64,000 nucleotides of DNA. It comes from Bacteroidales bacterium UBA5072. Lineage in GTDB: Bacteria > Bacteroidota > Bacteroidia > Bacteroidales > UBA10428. Positions 45,887-54,335 of the stretch are shown here, in pieces (position 1 is the stretch's first letter; each line of letters begins with the position of its first letter). The translations under genes were made by a program, and so were the position numbers. The stretch spans positions 1-64,000 of the forward strand of contig DIAS01000056.1 in the NCBI GenBank assembly GCA_002415855.1, read 5' to 3'. The notes under the pieces are model-generated. The model made no database searches. It was not told the DNA's origin and worked only from the letters and a program-made list of their open reading frames with translations.

Positions 45887-46135
45887 CAGATTGGTAAATT
45901 GGGTCTATTAAAGCAAACGTATAATAATGACCTTAATTATTGGGAAACGCTGCATGATCGGACTTTTTAAATCATCCCTCCGCCACTTTAACCGAAGTCC
46001 TTCGTTTATTTATCCGGCAGTGCTTTTACACTTTTTACCGGCCCTGTGCAGCAAAAAAGTAACTGTTGCGTCTTTAATAAGCTGTATCGGAATTTAATCC
46101 AATTACGCTGAAGTTTTACCAACAACCTTAAAAAT

Positions 46136-47101
46136 ATGAAAAAATCAATCAGCCAAGGCTTTATTTTGTTTTTTCTTTTCTTGCTTGCTTCACTTACCTC
46201 CTGCGTTACTTCCCAATCCTGGGTCCCTGTGAAGGGGAACGGTGAATCCGAAGAGAAGAACTATACCGTTACTGACTTTCACGGAATTGATGTTTCAGGC
46301 GGCTTCGATGTTGTATTGGTACAGGGGCCTTCTGATGGCCTTACCCTGACCGCCCAGAAAAATCTATTCGAACATATCACCGTGAAAGTGGACCAGGGAA
46401 TATTGAAAATATACACCGAAAACAACATCATGGCTACCCGGCCTTTGAAAGCCCGGATAACCTTCAGAAGCATCGACAACCTGAAGGTTTCGGGCGGCGG
46501 TGACGTTACATCTGAAACCACGATTGAAGTTCCTGATCTGGATGTTTCAATCAGCGGTGGCGGAGATTATTCCACCTTCGTCAATACAGGCAAATTGAAT
46601 TTTCATATCAGCGGAGGCGGTGACGCTGAAATAAACGGAAGTATTAAGACATACAACGTTGATCTGTCCGGAGGAGGCGATATCCACAGTGAAATAGCCA
46701 GTGGTACAGTTAACTGCAGGATCTCCGGAGGAGGAGATATGACACTCTTGAACAAGGAAAAAGGCACCGAAGCCGACATTGACATCAGCGGTGGCGGCGA
46801 TCTGAAGGTGGACATGAACATGGAAAGGCTGAAAATCTCAGTATCGGGAGGAGGGGATGCAACGCTTGCCGGACAGGCTTCAGAGCTGGAACTGACCATC
46901 AATGGCGGTGGTGATGTTTTTGCTGCTGATCTTGCAGCCGGTGTTGTTACCTTTCAGGTCAGCGGAGGATCCGATGTCCACGTAAATGCATCCCGCGAAA
47001 TTACCGGTCATATTTCAGGCGGTGGCAATGTTTACTACTCAGGAGGTGCAGAAAAAATCGACGTTGACGCCAGAGGTGGTTCAGAGATTCATAAACAATA
47101 A
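46136..47101 (+). CDS. Head GIN / DUF2807 adhesin-like lipoprotein
   Basis: A lipoprotein signal ends in LASLTSC (C23). The rest is a DUF2807-type right-handed beta-helix, with about twelve turns each marked by SGGGD or a variant (SGGGDVT, SGGGDYS, NGGGDVF, SGGSDVH). The opening NYTVTDFHGIDVSGGFDVVLVQG is the standard head GIN start. At 321 residues it is of typical length or slightly longer. It is surface or periplasmic; homologues are called putative auto-transporter adhesins, but a transport domain is not present. Confidence 0.88.
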   Translation: MKKSISQGFILFFLFLLASLTSCVTSQSWVPVKGNGESEEKNYTVTDFHGIDVSGGFDVVLVQGPSDGLTLTAQKNLFEHITVKVDQGILKIYTENNIMATRPLKARITFRSIDNLKVSGGGDVTSETTIEVPDLDVSISGGGDYSTFVNTGKLNFHISGGGDAEINGSIKTYNVDLSGGGDIHSEIASGTVNCRISGGGDMTLLNKEKGTEADIDISGGGDLKVDMNMERLKISVSGGGDATLAGQASELELTINGGGDVFAADLAAGVVTFQVSGGSDVHVNASREITGHISGGGNVYYSGGAEKIDVDARGGSEIHKQ

Positions 47102-47150
47102 TGGTCTTTAGCCTGACAGGTTTTATGATCCTGCCAGGTGGAGTATTTCG

Positions 47151-47184
47151 AAACCTGACAGGTTATAATAAAACTGTCAGGTTT
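47151..47184. repeat. Perfect 11-bp inverted repeat with related copies
   Basis: AAACCTGACAG (47151-47161) and CTGTCAGGTTT (47174-47184) are perfectly complementary around a 12-nt AT-rich loop. Related copies (GCCTGACAGG at 47111-47120, CCTGCCAGG at 47131-47139) lie just upstream. It stands 50 nt after the DUF2807 gene. It may act as a transcript end or be a member of a dispersed intergenic repeat; no strong T-run follows. Confidence 0.6.
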
Positions 47185-47350
47185 CTTGTTTCAATTATTT
47201 AACTTTGTCACGGGAATTCATGCCCACAGGAATGAACCCGAAACTGGAAAAATTATCCTGTCACGCAACTTTTTGCCGCTGATTTTGTCTTACTACAGGT
47301 ACAACATACAAAGTACATAACGATGAAACTTTAATTCCATGATAAGCACT

Positions 47351-48001
47351 ATGAAAACACGAATATTTATTCCACTGGTACTTTTATCTGCCTATTTTTT
47401 AACCAGTTGTAAGCAAGATGAAATAGTTTACTATTCCGAACTGGGCAATATTAGAATTGCCAATGACAGCGCCATCATTGAAACAGATGCAGGCGACCGG
47501 CTGCTTGTGCATAATCCTGAAAGTATAAGCCCCACTGTTGCGAACAATGACCGGGTACTGGTTGATTTCTCGCTTGTTGAAGGTACCGCTCCTGCAGGCA
47601 TTGATTATGTCATTGATATCATAAACCTTATGGAAGTGTTGGTAAAGCCTGTTATTGTTATTACACCGGAGAATGCTGATTCCATTGGCAATGATCCTAT
47701 TACTGTCAGTAACCTTTGGCTCGAAAAGAACTATCTGAACCTTAGTTTCACATTCTTCGGGGGAGAGCAGGGCCATATCATCAACCTTGTTCGGAATCCC
47801 GGGGAAATACCTGTTGACACTGTTGACCTTGAAATCAGGCACAATGAGCACAATGACAATGGCACATACTATTATATTTCCCTGGTTTCGTTCGACCTGA
47901 CCTCACTGCAGAATGAAGTCGCTGACTCGGTCATTCTCAGCGTCAAAGCCTATGAAGGAGATAGCCGGACTTTTCAGAAATTCATAACCTATAAGTTCTG
48001 A
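47351..48001 (+). CDS. NigD-like lipoprotein
   Basis: The protein has a lipoprotein signal (IFIPLVLLSAYFLTSC) directly after the ATG at 47351; an in-frame ATG at 47339 would add four residues. The body shows the NigD pattern: an N-terminal OB-like domain (VANNDRVLVDFSLVEGTA) and a C-terminal beta-sandwich (LWLEKNYLNLSFTFFGG, YYYISLVSFDLTSLQ). It ends YKF. NigD-like proteins are common in Bacteroidales; the function is unknown. It is probably monocistronic and converges on the gene at 48011. Confidence 0.83.
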   Translation: MKTRIFIPLVLLSAYFLTSCKQDEIVYYSELGNIRIANDSAIIETDAGDRLLVHNPESISPTVANNDRVLVDFSLVEGTAPAGIDYVIDIINLMEVLVKPVIVITPENADSIGNDPITVSNLWLEKNYLNLSFTFFGGEQGHIINLVRNPGEIPVDTVDLEIRHNEHNDNGTYYYISLVSFDLTSLQNEVADSVILSVKAYEGDSRTFQKFITYKF

Positions 48002-48010
48002 CAGTCTCTT

Positions 48011-48673
48011 TTACCTGGAAGCCATTTCCCGCAATTCGCCTGATTCATAAGTAACTTTTCCCTGCGGCAAACCGGCTATTTTTATCATCGCCTTTGCCAC
48101 ATCGCGGGCACTGATTCCCCTGTATTTGCTGAAGGGCCCTGCGAACATCCACCCGAAAACTTTCATGAAGTTGAGGGCAGCCTTTTCTCCAAAACGGTAT
48201 TCCTTCCGGTTTCCCATCAGCAGGGAAGGACGGACAACCTTTATATTGCCCTTGTAATATGTTTTCACGGAATTCTCCATTTCACCTTTGGTTTGCAGGT
48301 AGAAATTGAAAGAGGAGGCCAGGGCACCCAATGATGAAATTACCACCATGCTGGGAACTGAAAGCTCTTGTGCCAGCTTGGCGATTTGTACCGGGATATC
48401 CAGGTCTACCTTTCGGAAGGCCGCTTTTGACCCGGCAGTCTTAATGGTTGTACCAATGCAGCAGAAATAGGTTTCCGCGTTTAATTTATCCTTGAACTGC
48501 GATAGCTGTGAGTAGTCTGGCAGTATTATTTGTTCAAGTCTGGAATCTGAATCCGGAAGATCTTTTCGTACTACAGCAACTACCTTGTCGTAATCACTGC
48601 TTTCCAGAAGTCCCGAAACAAGTTCTCTGCCAACCAGCCCGGTGGCACCGAAAACAACGGCGGTTTTATTCAT
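48011..48673 (-). CDS. NAD(P)-binding Rossmann protein (HTATIP2/atypical SDR type)
   Basis: The 220-residue protein opens with AVVFGATGLVGRELVSGLL, a GxxGxxG dinucleotide site. It continues with YFCCIGTTIKTAGSKAAFRKVD and MVVISSLGALASS, typical of the HTATIP2/Oxidoreductase-like atypical SDRs. The active-site YxxxK is replaced by FYLQTKGEMEN, where a Tyr and Lys keep the expected spacing. A likely oxidoreductase or NmrA-like sensor; the substrate is unknown. Confidence 0.85.
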   Translation of the reverse strand: MNKTAVVFGATGLVGRELVSGLLESSDYDKVVAVVRKDLPDSDSRLEQIILPDYSQLSQFKDKLNAETYFCCIGTTIKTAGSKAAFRKVDLDIPVQIAKLAQELSVPSMVVISSLGALASSFNFYLQTKGEMENSVKTYYKGNIKVVRPSLLMGNRKEYRFGEKAALNFMKVFGWMFAGPFSKYRGISARDVAKAMIKIAGLPQGKVTYESGELREMASR

Positions 48674-48813
48674 TTTGTAACAATTTCAAATTAAATTCCC
48701 ATTTAAATTTATTAATCCAAAGTTATCATACCTTTTCGACACATAAGTCAATTCTTGAAATTTTCTATTTGAGCTTACTAATGTAATGTTTTAAGGCTAA
48801 GTAATCCCTTACC

Positions 48814-48897
48814 ATGTTTTTCGGTACACCGCCGTTTGACAGAAATACCTGCACTTGCGACTGCATAACCTCATCACGCTATACCAGGATGAATTAG
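48814..48897 (+). CDS. Tiny Cys-motif peptide or gene fragment
   Basis: An ATG at 48814 opens a 27-codon frame ending at TAG 48895-48897. It contains NTCTCDCITSSRYT, which aligns with ATCICDCIATSHTYP in the C-terminal tail of the WD40 protein 1.5 kb downstream and with the CTCD motif of the 14028 peptide. The preceding GTPPFD also resembles GAPIPA in that tail. It may be a fragment left by duplication of the WD40 tail, or a small peptide gene. A hairpin follows the stop at once. Confidence 0.4.
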   Translation: MFFGTPPFDRNTCTCDCITSSRYTRMN

Positions 48898-48923
48898 TCA
48901 TCCTTACCGGAGTAAAAGGATGA
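48898..48923 (+). terminator. Hairpin after the tiny Cys-motif frame
   Basis: TCATCCTT (48898-48905) pairs perfectly with AAGGATGA (48916-48923) over a 10-nt loop. It begins directly after the stop codon of the 27-codon frame. There is no T-run, so intrinsic termination is uncertain; it could also be a processing or repeat structure. Confidence 0.4.
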
Positions 48924-49104
48924 TCAGCCTTAAATTGTGAGGATTATAAATTCTTAGCCTAATAAACTATTAATTATTTTTTTGTAATTTTAAATATGCT
49001 ATTCTACTGGAAACCAGTATGAAATAGGAATCATCAATAAGTCAACTTGAATAATAATTAACAAGGAATCCATTGTCTTCCAACATACTTTTAATTGTAC
49101 TAAT

Positions 49105-50505
49105 ATGTTGAAGAAAAATAGAAAAAAACAAACGGAAAAGCCCCAGATCTATGCCTTAAAAAAGGACAAAAATGTGTTTTCTTTGTCACGTAAAGAATTC
49201 CTCGGAGCTCTTGGTACCATAGGCGCAGGCATGGCGCTATTACCAACTGATGTTATTGCAGATAAAATAGAGGATAGCGGTAATAAACACTCCGCATTTA
49301 AAGCACATTCCAATACGGTCAACTCAATCTGTTTCAGTCCCGATGGCAAAATACTGGCTTCAGGAAGTAGTGATAATACAATAAAACTATGGTCTATACC
49401 TGATGGGCAACTGCTGAAAACCATTGAAGGGCATACTAGTTCTGTCCTATCTGTATGTTTTAGCCCCAATGGCGAAATGCTGGCGTCGGGTGGTTGGGAT
49501 CGTACCATAAAACTATGGTCCATGCCTTACGGACAACTATTGAAAACCTTAGAAGGGCATTCCAGGGATGTTACATCAGTGAGCTTTAACCCCAATGGAA
49601 ACTTACTGGCATCGGGGAGTGGGGATGATACCATCAAATTATGGTCAGTCCCTGAAGGAAATCCCCTTAAAACACTAAAAGGAAATTCCGGTCGTGTCTG
49701 TTCGATATGCTTTAGCCCCGATGGGAAAATACTGGCTTCGGGGAATGATTATTCTACGATTAGACTCTGGGATGTCCTGTCATGGTCTGCCCCCAAAGGT
49801 AAAATACTTAAAACCTTAAGGGGACATTCCAAGGGTGTTAAAACAGTTTGCTTTAGCCACGATGGCAAAACATTGGCTTCGGGGAGTGAAGATACAACCA
49901 TAAATCTATGGAAAATACCAAAAAGCAAAAAGCAGAAAACCATAGAAGCAAATCCCGCTGATATCTTTGATGAAATCTTGTCAGTAAGTTTTAGCCCCGA
50001 TGGAGAAACTCTTGCATCGGGTAGTGATAATACAATAAAACTATGGTCTATACCCGATGGACAACTATTGAAAACTTTTGAAGGGAGTGCAATCAAGTCA
50101 GTTTGTTTCAGCTCCGATGGAAAAATCCTTGCATCGGGGAGTGGAGATGACACGATTAAGCTGTGGACATTGCCAGATGGAAAACCTGTTTATGTTTTAT
50201 TCGACCCGGCAGCTACTGAGAAAACATATGCACGAAAAGTGCGGCAAATGGGACTGGAAACCCATACTCTGCCTTGCGGTGCGCCAATACCTGCCGGTGC
50301 TACTTGTATCTGTGACTGTATAGCCACATCGCATACATACCCGGGTTCTCAAACTGTCTGCACTTGCGATCTCATTACCATACCAGTAGATTCGCCATTG
50401 TCTGTCGGTATGGTTTGTGTTTGTGATACCATTGTTGTTGGAACCTACACCGCGCCTAACAAAGGTGAAAGTACAATTTATATGACCTATTGGTATCCCA
50501 ATTAA
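49105..50505 (+). CDS. Seven-blade WD40 protein with a C-terminal Cys-rich, precursor-like tail
   Basis: The 466-residue protein has a Tat-like N-terminus (SLSRKEFLGALGTIGAGMALL). Seven WD40 units follow, most with FSPDGKILASGSxDxTIKLW (about residues 62-370), enough for one closed propeller. The last 78 residues are different: LPCGAPIPAG, then CICDC (401-405), CTCD (419-421), CVCD (438-440), and the end YWYPN. There are eight Cys in this tail. The C-x-C-D-[T/L]-[V/I] motif and YWYP end match the cysteine-rich peptide at 14028. The tail may be a modified segment or a metal or disulfide module; no maturase is adjacent. Export is suggested by the N-terminus. Confidence 0.8.
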   Translation: MLKKNRKKQTEKPQIYALKKDKNVFSLSRKEFLGALGTIGAGMALLPTDVIADKIEDSGNKHSAFKAHSNTVNSICFSPDGKILASGSSDNTIKLWSIPDGQLLKTIEGHTSSVLSVCFSPNGEMLASGGWDRTIKLWSMPYGQLLKTLEGHSRDVTSVSFNPNGNLLASGSGDDTIKLWSVPEGNPLKTLKGNSGRVCSICFSPDGKILASGNDYSTIRLWDVLSWSAPKGKILKTLRGHSKGVKTVCFSHDGKTLASGSEDTTINLWKIPKSKKQKTIEANPADIFDEILSVSFSPDGETLASGSDNTIKLWSIPDGQLLKTFEGSAIKSVCFSSDGKILASGSGDDTIKLWTLPDGKPVYVLFDPAATEKTYARKVRQMGLETHTLPCGAPIPAGATCICDCIATSHTYPGSQTVCTCDLITIPVDSPLSVGMVCVCDTIVVGTYTAPNKGESTIYMTYWYPN

Positions 50506-51012
50506 AGGTCTAAGAATAGGAATAACCCCGGTACGTTAAAATACAATATATTACCTGTAAACAAAAAACTGCTAATTTGCTCATAGCAAACAAGCACAAC
50601 GGCATTAAACAAACTGACAGAAGTCCTGGTATGTAAGCATTAGTAGAGGATGTTTCTTGTCAATAAGGGTGATTCGGAATCAAAATTTGATGAAAATACA
50701 TTTTAATAAAAACATCAAACCAATGAATCAGTATAATCAAGTTTCAGAAAGATTTAAATTGTATCAGTAAGGCAATAATGAATTTTTGGATTGGATCGAA
50801 TAATTGTAAAGGGTATAACGCAACATTAAAACTCTTGGAGGTGATTTCAGGCAAACCATTCATCAGATCGGTTGCTAATCTGGAAAACTGAAATTAATTA
50901 ATGACTACTCTGCCGGGCAATGTATTGCTTCAGTGAAAGAATTGCAATTGCCACAAAACAATGTCTGGATGTTAAAAATCTGATTATATTCTGTTTGCGG
51001 GGGTCTTCAATC
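50506..51012. other. Gap without a clear gene
   Basis: This 507-nt stretch between the WD40 gene and the acidic protein gene has no gene that I recognise. Short frames with protein-like sequence are listed separately as a possible remnant (50723-50983). No RNA gene, insertion sequence or strong terminator was identified. Confidence 0.5.
50723..50983 (+). pseudogene. Possible decayed gene
   Basis: One frame reads MNQYNQVSERFKLYQ, GNNEFLDWIE, NIKTLGGDFRQTIHQIG and LINDYSAGQCIASVKE between several stops. A second frame (ATG at 50778, 37 codons) covers part of the same stretch with KGYNATLKLLEVISGK. Protein-like text switching between frames suggests a degraded gene with small indels. No family was recognised and the call is weak. 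Confidence 0.25.
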
Positions 51013-51360
51013 TTAATTGTCTTCTTCAAGGCTATTGTGATCATCTCCGCCTAAACTGTAATAGTTATTCTCTTCATCTTCGCTGCCAATGTTTTCCTGA
51101 AAATCATCCAATTCGGCTCCTGGAACATCCAAGTCGCTTCCGGAAAAATTATCATCAAAATCCTTTTCGTCATTTTCCTCGTCTCCATAATCTGATTCTT
51201 TTGTTTTGGAAATATCCTCAGGATTTATTTCTCGCTCTTCCACATATTTGCTGTAAATATCTTCGCTGGCTGGATACCTTTGGTATCCCGACAGATTTTT
51301 CTGCTTCATTCTGATTTTCTTCGTCGCAGAAAGGTCAGTTTTATCATTCTTTGCTTTCAT
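51013..51360 (-). CDS. Small acidic hypothetical protein
   Basis: The product, 115 residues from the ATG at 51360, has a basic N-terminus (MKAKNDKTDLSATKKIRMKQ) with LSGYQRYPASEDIYSKYVEE, then a very acidic tail of Asp/Glu runs (YGDEENDEKDFDDNFSG and later EDEENN). I do not know a function. A longer frame reaches 51438 but would overlap the CsbD-like gene. It ends a run of small stress-type genes and was probably named hypothetical in relatives. Confidence 0.65.
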   Translation of the reverse strand: MKAKNDKTDLSATKKIRMKQKNLSGYQRYPASEDIYSKYVEEREINPEDISKTKESDYGDEENDEKDFDDNFSGSDLDVPGAELDDFQENIGSEDEENNYYSLGGDDHNSLEEDN

Positions 51361-51391
51361 TTTCAAAAATGAATGGTGTAAAAAGAGCAGA

Positions 51392-51577
51392 TCACACCTC
51401 TTCAAGAATTGTGCATAATTCTTTATACGTTTTCCCAAGCTTTTGAGCTATCATATCCAGCAAATCTTCCTGGGTACTATGTCTCCACTGGAGATCCGCA
51501 TTTGTTAACAGGGGAAATCTTTGTCTGAGTTTGCTTCTCAAATCATTCCAATAGATTACATCTAATTCCTGGTTCAT
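51392..51577 (-). CDS. CsbD-like general stress protein
   Basis: The 61-residue protein fits the CsbD pattern: YWNDLRSKLRQRFPLLTNADLQW, an acidic patch, then DLLDMIAQKLGKTYKEL. CsbD family members are small, hydrophilic and induced by general stress in many bacteria; the molecular role is not known. It lies 31 nt from the acidic protein gene and 65 nt from the tiny membrane protein gene, all on the same strand. Confidence 0.75.
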   Translation of the reverse strand: MNQELDVIYWNDLRSKLRQRFPLLTNADLQWRHSTQEDLLDMIAQKLGKTYKELCTILEEV

Positions 51578-51642
51578 TATTATTGGTTTTTAAGTGATTA
51601 TTAAACAACTAAAAGCAAGTTAATCCCGGCGGAGTGATAGCT

Positions 51643-51798
51643 TTACGTTAAGACGCGGCGTAAACTATAAAGGAAAAGAATTATGACAGCTGCTGCTGCA
51701 AGCATAATGTAGGCAACCTCACCGGTCTTGAAGACAAAAAACATAAGTGCCCAAAGTGCTATAAGCAGCACGACGCTGATAATTAGTATTTTTTTCAT
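51643..51798 (-). CDS. Tiny membrane protein (lmo0937/DUF5670-like)
   Basis: Reading the minus strand from the ATG at 51798 gives 51 residues: a first helix (ILIISVVLLIALWALMFFVF), the turn KTGEVAY, a second helix (IMLAAAAVIILFLYSL) and a basic end RRVLT. Length and layout resemble lmo0937-family membrane proteins, of which a clearer copy lies at 57696. It is too short for most automatic calls. Function unknown; its neighbours point to stress response. Confidence 0.65.
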   Translation of the reverse strand: MKKILIISVVLLIALWALMFFVFKTGEVAYIMLAAAAVIILFLYSLRRVLT

Positions 51799-51894
51799 GA
51801 CTTTATGATTTTCAGCAGGTTGATATTACTTCACTTGATATACTAAAAGTACTTCAAATTCAAGCGGTAAGCGTTACATAATTTAAAATAAGAT

Positions 51895-51912
51895 TTACAT
51901 CATTCACACATT
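51895..51912. promoter_or_regulatory. 18-nt repeated site, copy 1
   Basis: TTACATCATTCACACATT occurs here and again exactly at 58428-58445. This copy lies about 97 nt upstream of the tiny membrane protein gene (51798, minus strand) and 48 nt beyond the glycosyltransferase stop. A related TTACAT lies nearby (near 51874). It may be a binding site for the AraC-type regulator at 58437; this is inference. Confidence 0.4.
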
Positions 51913-51959
51913 GGTGAGTTTACTTCGATGTATCTGCTTTGCAAGCACGAGAAATGACT

Positions 51960-54335
51960 TCACAAATGAGGCTGGATTGGCTTATTCAGGTTCTTAAAAT
52001 TCTCGATGGTTAATCGTGCCATCAGGTAACTTACAGTTGATTCTGCACCCTGGTTGAGATTCACATGAGCTTCCTCGAGACCGTCATAGCAGCCCCCGGT
52101 ACAGGGGTTATAGATAATCTGGTGCAGGCGGTTATTCCCTAAAAACCAGTTGAATGCAGTTACCATTTGTTTGCCATATGCTTTGTCCCCAAAAACATCG
52201 TAAAATTTGCTTAATGTCATCACGGTGTAAGCAACATCAATGGGTTGTTCACCAAAATGACCGGCTTTCTGCCCCTTTTTTAACCAGTGTTTATTGGAAA
52301 TTACTTCAATCCCGTTTTCATTAAAGGTTCGTGACACAAGAAAATTAAACGACGATATGGCAATGTCCCTATAAATTGCATCTCCGGTCAGTAACCAGGT
52401 ATATAACATGGCTTCAGGCAATATGCTGTTCGCATAGGTAAGATAGCCTTCAAACCATTCCCATGTTGAGCCCGATTCATGTTTATACATCTGAACCAAA
52501 CGATCAGCCAGCGTTTTTATGAGGACGAGATTCTCAGGAAGCCTTGTGTTGATTTGATAGAAATAAATCCCCTTTATTGCGAATGCCATGGCACGCGTAG
52601 AGTGCACATTAGCTATACGATCCAGCGACTTCTTAAGAATTTTTATGGCCTCTGAAATGATCTCCTGGGGAAGGAGGCCGTTTAATGATGCAACAAATCC
52701 CAAAGCCCAAACAGCCCTTCCGTTGGCATCATCTAAATTGGTATTTTTGTTTTGACTGGTAAAGTTGTTTTCCTTATCTACATAATTAAAAAATTTACCG
52801 GTAGGCTGCTGGCAGAATTTTATGAAATTGAGGTATTTAAGGATAAAGTGCACATCTTTATCCTCCCCCGTAAGCTGGTAGTGCATGCACATGGCCACAA
52901 GGGCCCTTGCGTTATCATCAAGTGTGTAACCTGATTCAATATCGGGTTGATTGATTTTTGAAAACTGAATGATACCGGTGTTGGTCGTCATTAGTTTCAT
53001 ATGATTCAGGTTTAGTTCAGGCAGATTATAGCTTACAGTAATTTTGCCGCAGGAGATTTTTTCGAACAGCATAGCATGTGAAACAGCAGAATTTTCCCAG
53101 GCTGTGGAAACTATTTTCTGTAAGGTATTTGAGCTGATACTTCTTCGCAATGGTTCATTTTTAAGTAACCTGATTACACTATCTGATAATTGCTGTGCGT
53201 TGCGGAAATCAAAGATAATTCCTGTATCCCCGGTCAATACTTCCCTTGCATGCGGAATAGGGGTAGAAATAATGGGACAGGCGCAACTCATGGCATAGGA
53301 AAACGTTCCGCTTACTGCCTGGTTAGGATCGTTAGTTGTAAACAAATAAATATCTGTAAGTTGCAAGAATTCTAGCAGTTCCGGTAAAGCCAAATATTTG
53401 TTAATGAATATCACATGATCTGACAATTCATATAGTTTTACTTTCTGCTCCAAGCTTTCACGGTATTCTTCCCCTTCTGTTTTCTTAACTTCAGGGTGTG
53501 TTTTGCCAATGATCAGAAATACTGCTTCAGGGCATTGGCTGATTATGGCAGGTAATGCTTTAATGGTTGTTTCAATACTCTTGCCGGAACTGAGAAGACC
53601 AAACGTAGTAAGGACCCTACGGCCTTTTAACCCATATTTCCTTTTTAAAAGGTCCTTGCTTAAATGTGGTACCAAATGTGTGCCATGGGCTATCACCGTT
53701 ATTTTCGGTTCCGGTACTCCATAATCACTCGTTAAAATCGCGGCGGAATTATGGGTCATTACTACAATTGACTCGCATACAGCTGCAATGCTAAATATTT
53801 TTGTTTTTAAAAGTTTATCCGGATGAGGCAATACCGTATGAAAAACAATAACAACCGGCTTGGAAAGTTCAAATAAAAACTGCAGAAATGACTGCTCCTG
53901 TAATTTAAAAAAGCCAAACTCATGCTGGATCAGCACAATTTTGATACGATGGTCGTTGTTAATAGTGGCTGCCAGTTTTTCATATTCGGCTGCTAATGAT
54001 GTATTGAGAACATATTTTACTTCAACGGGATAGGTATAATTAATTTCTCCTGTTTCCAAGGCACAAACTCTTATTGACAATGAATTGCTGAATTTATTAT
54101 TCAGTGCCTTTATCAAATCCTGGGAATAGGTTGCTATACCGCAAACCCTCGGTGGATAGGAGGTAATAAACAAGATTTCGGCCAGATCAAGGCTATCATG
54201 GTTTGGTTGACTTTCAACGTATCTTGGAATGATCCTTGAATCAACAGCATTTTCTAAATCACTCCACTCTTGTTTCAATGCAATCATATGTTCAAATTCC
54301 TTCGTAACGAGTTCATTTTTCATCTCTGCTGTCAT
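51960..54335 (-). CDS. GT4-type glycosyltransferase fused to an (alpha/alpha)6-like C-terminal domain
   Basis: The N-terminal half (about residues 50-425) is a GT-B glycosyltransferase: SYPPRVCGIATYSQDL, LIQHEFGFF, VIAHGTHLVPH, TTFGLLSSGKSIETTIKALP, and the donor-site region VSGTFSYAMSCACPIIST. The C-terminal half (about 450-780) is all-helical with DDNARALVAM, ANGRAVWALGF, EWFEGYLTYANSILPEAML and DVAYTVMTL, like (alpha/alpha)6 sugar-active domains. It overlaps the GH130 gene by 23 nt (11 nt if the ATG of MKNELV is used). The pair probably builds and trims or recycles a mannose-type glycan; the exact sugar is not known. Confidence 0.8.
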   Translation of the reverse strand: MTAEMKNELVTKEFEHMIALKQEWSDLENAVDSRIIPRYVESQPNHDSLDLAEILFITSYPPRVCGIATYSQDLIKALNNKFSNSLSIRVCALETGEINYTYPVEVKYVLNTSLAAEYEKLAATINNDHRIKIVLIQHEFGFFKLQEQSFLQFLFELSKPVVIVFHTVLPHPDKLLKTKIFSIAAVCESIVVMTHNSAAILTSDYGVPEPKITVIAHGTHLVPHLSKDLLKRKYGLKGRRVLTTFGLLSSGKSIETTIKALPAIISQCPEAVFLIIGKTHPEVKKTEGEEYRESLEQKVKLYELSDHVIFINKYLALPELLEFLQLTDIYLFTTNDPNQAVSGTFSYAMSCACPIISTPIPHAREVLTGDTGIIFDFRNAQQLSDSVIRLLKNEPLRRSISSNTLQKIVSTAWENSAVSHAMLFEKISCGKITVSYNLPELNLNHMKLMTTNTGIIQFSKINQPDIESGYTLDDNARALVAMCMHYQLTGEDKDVHFILKYLNFIKFCQQPTGKFFNYVDKENNFTSQNKNTNLDDANGRAVWALGFVASLNGLLPQEIISEAIKILKKSLDRIANVHSTRAMAFAIKGIYFYQINTRLPENLVLIKTLADRLVQMYKHESGSTWEWFEGYLTYANSILPEAMLYTWLLTGDAIYRDIAISSFNFLVSRTFNENGIEVISNKHWLKKGQKAGHFGEQPIDVAYTVMTLSKFYDVFGDKAYGKQMVTAFNWFLGNNRLHQIIYNPCTGGCYDGLEEAHVNLNQGAESTVSYLMARLTIENFKNLNKPIQPHL

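Larger units (their letters stand above)
48674..49104. other. AT-rich gap holding a tiny Cys-motif frame and a hairpin
   Basis: This 431-nt gap separates the minus-strand Rossmann gene from the WD40 gene. It holds a 27-codon frame with the CTCDC motif (48814-48897), a hairpin directly after its stop (48898-48923), and an AT-rich stretch (48955-49005) that should contain the WD40 promoter. No other gene or RNA was recognised. Confidence 0.6.

Noticed and set aside
46310..47090. Repeated SGGGD-coding units, considered as a recombination repeat
   Set aside because: Beta-helix turns of the DUF2807 family explain them; DNA copies are diverged.
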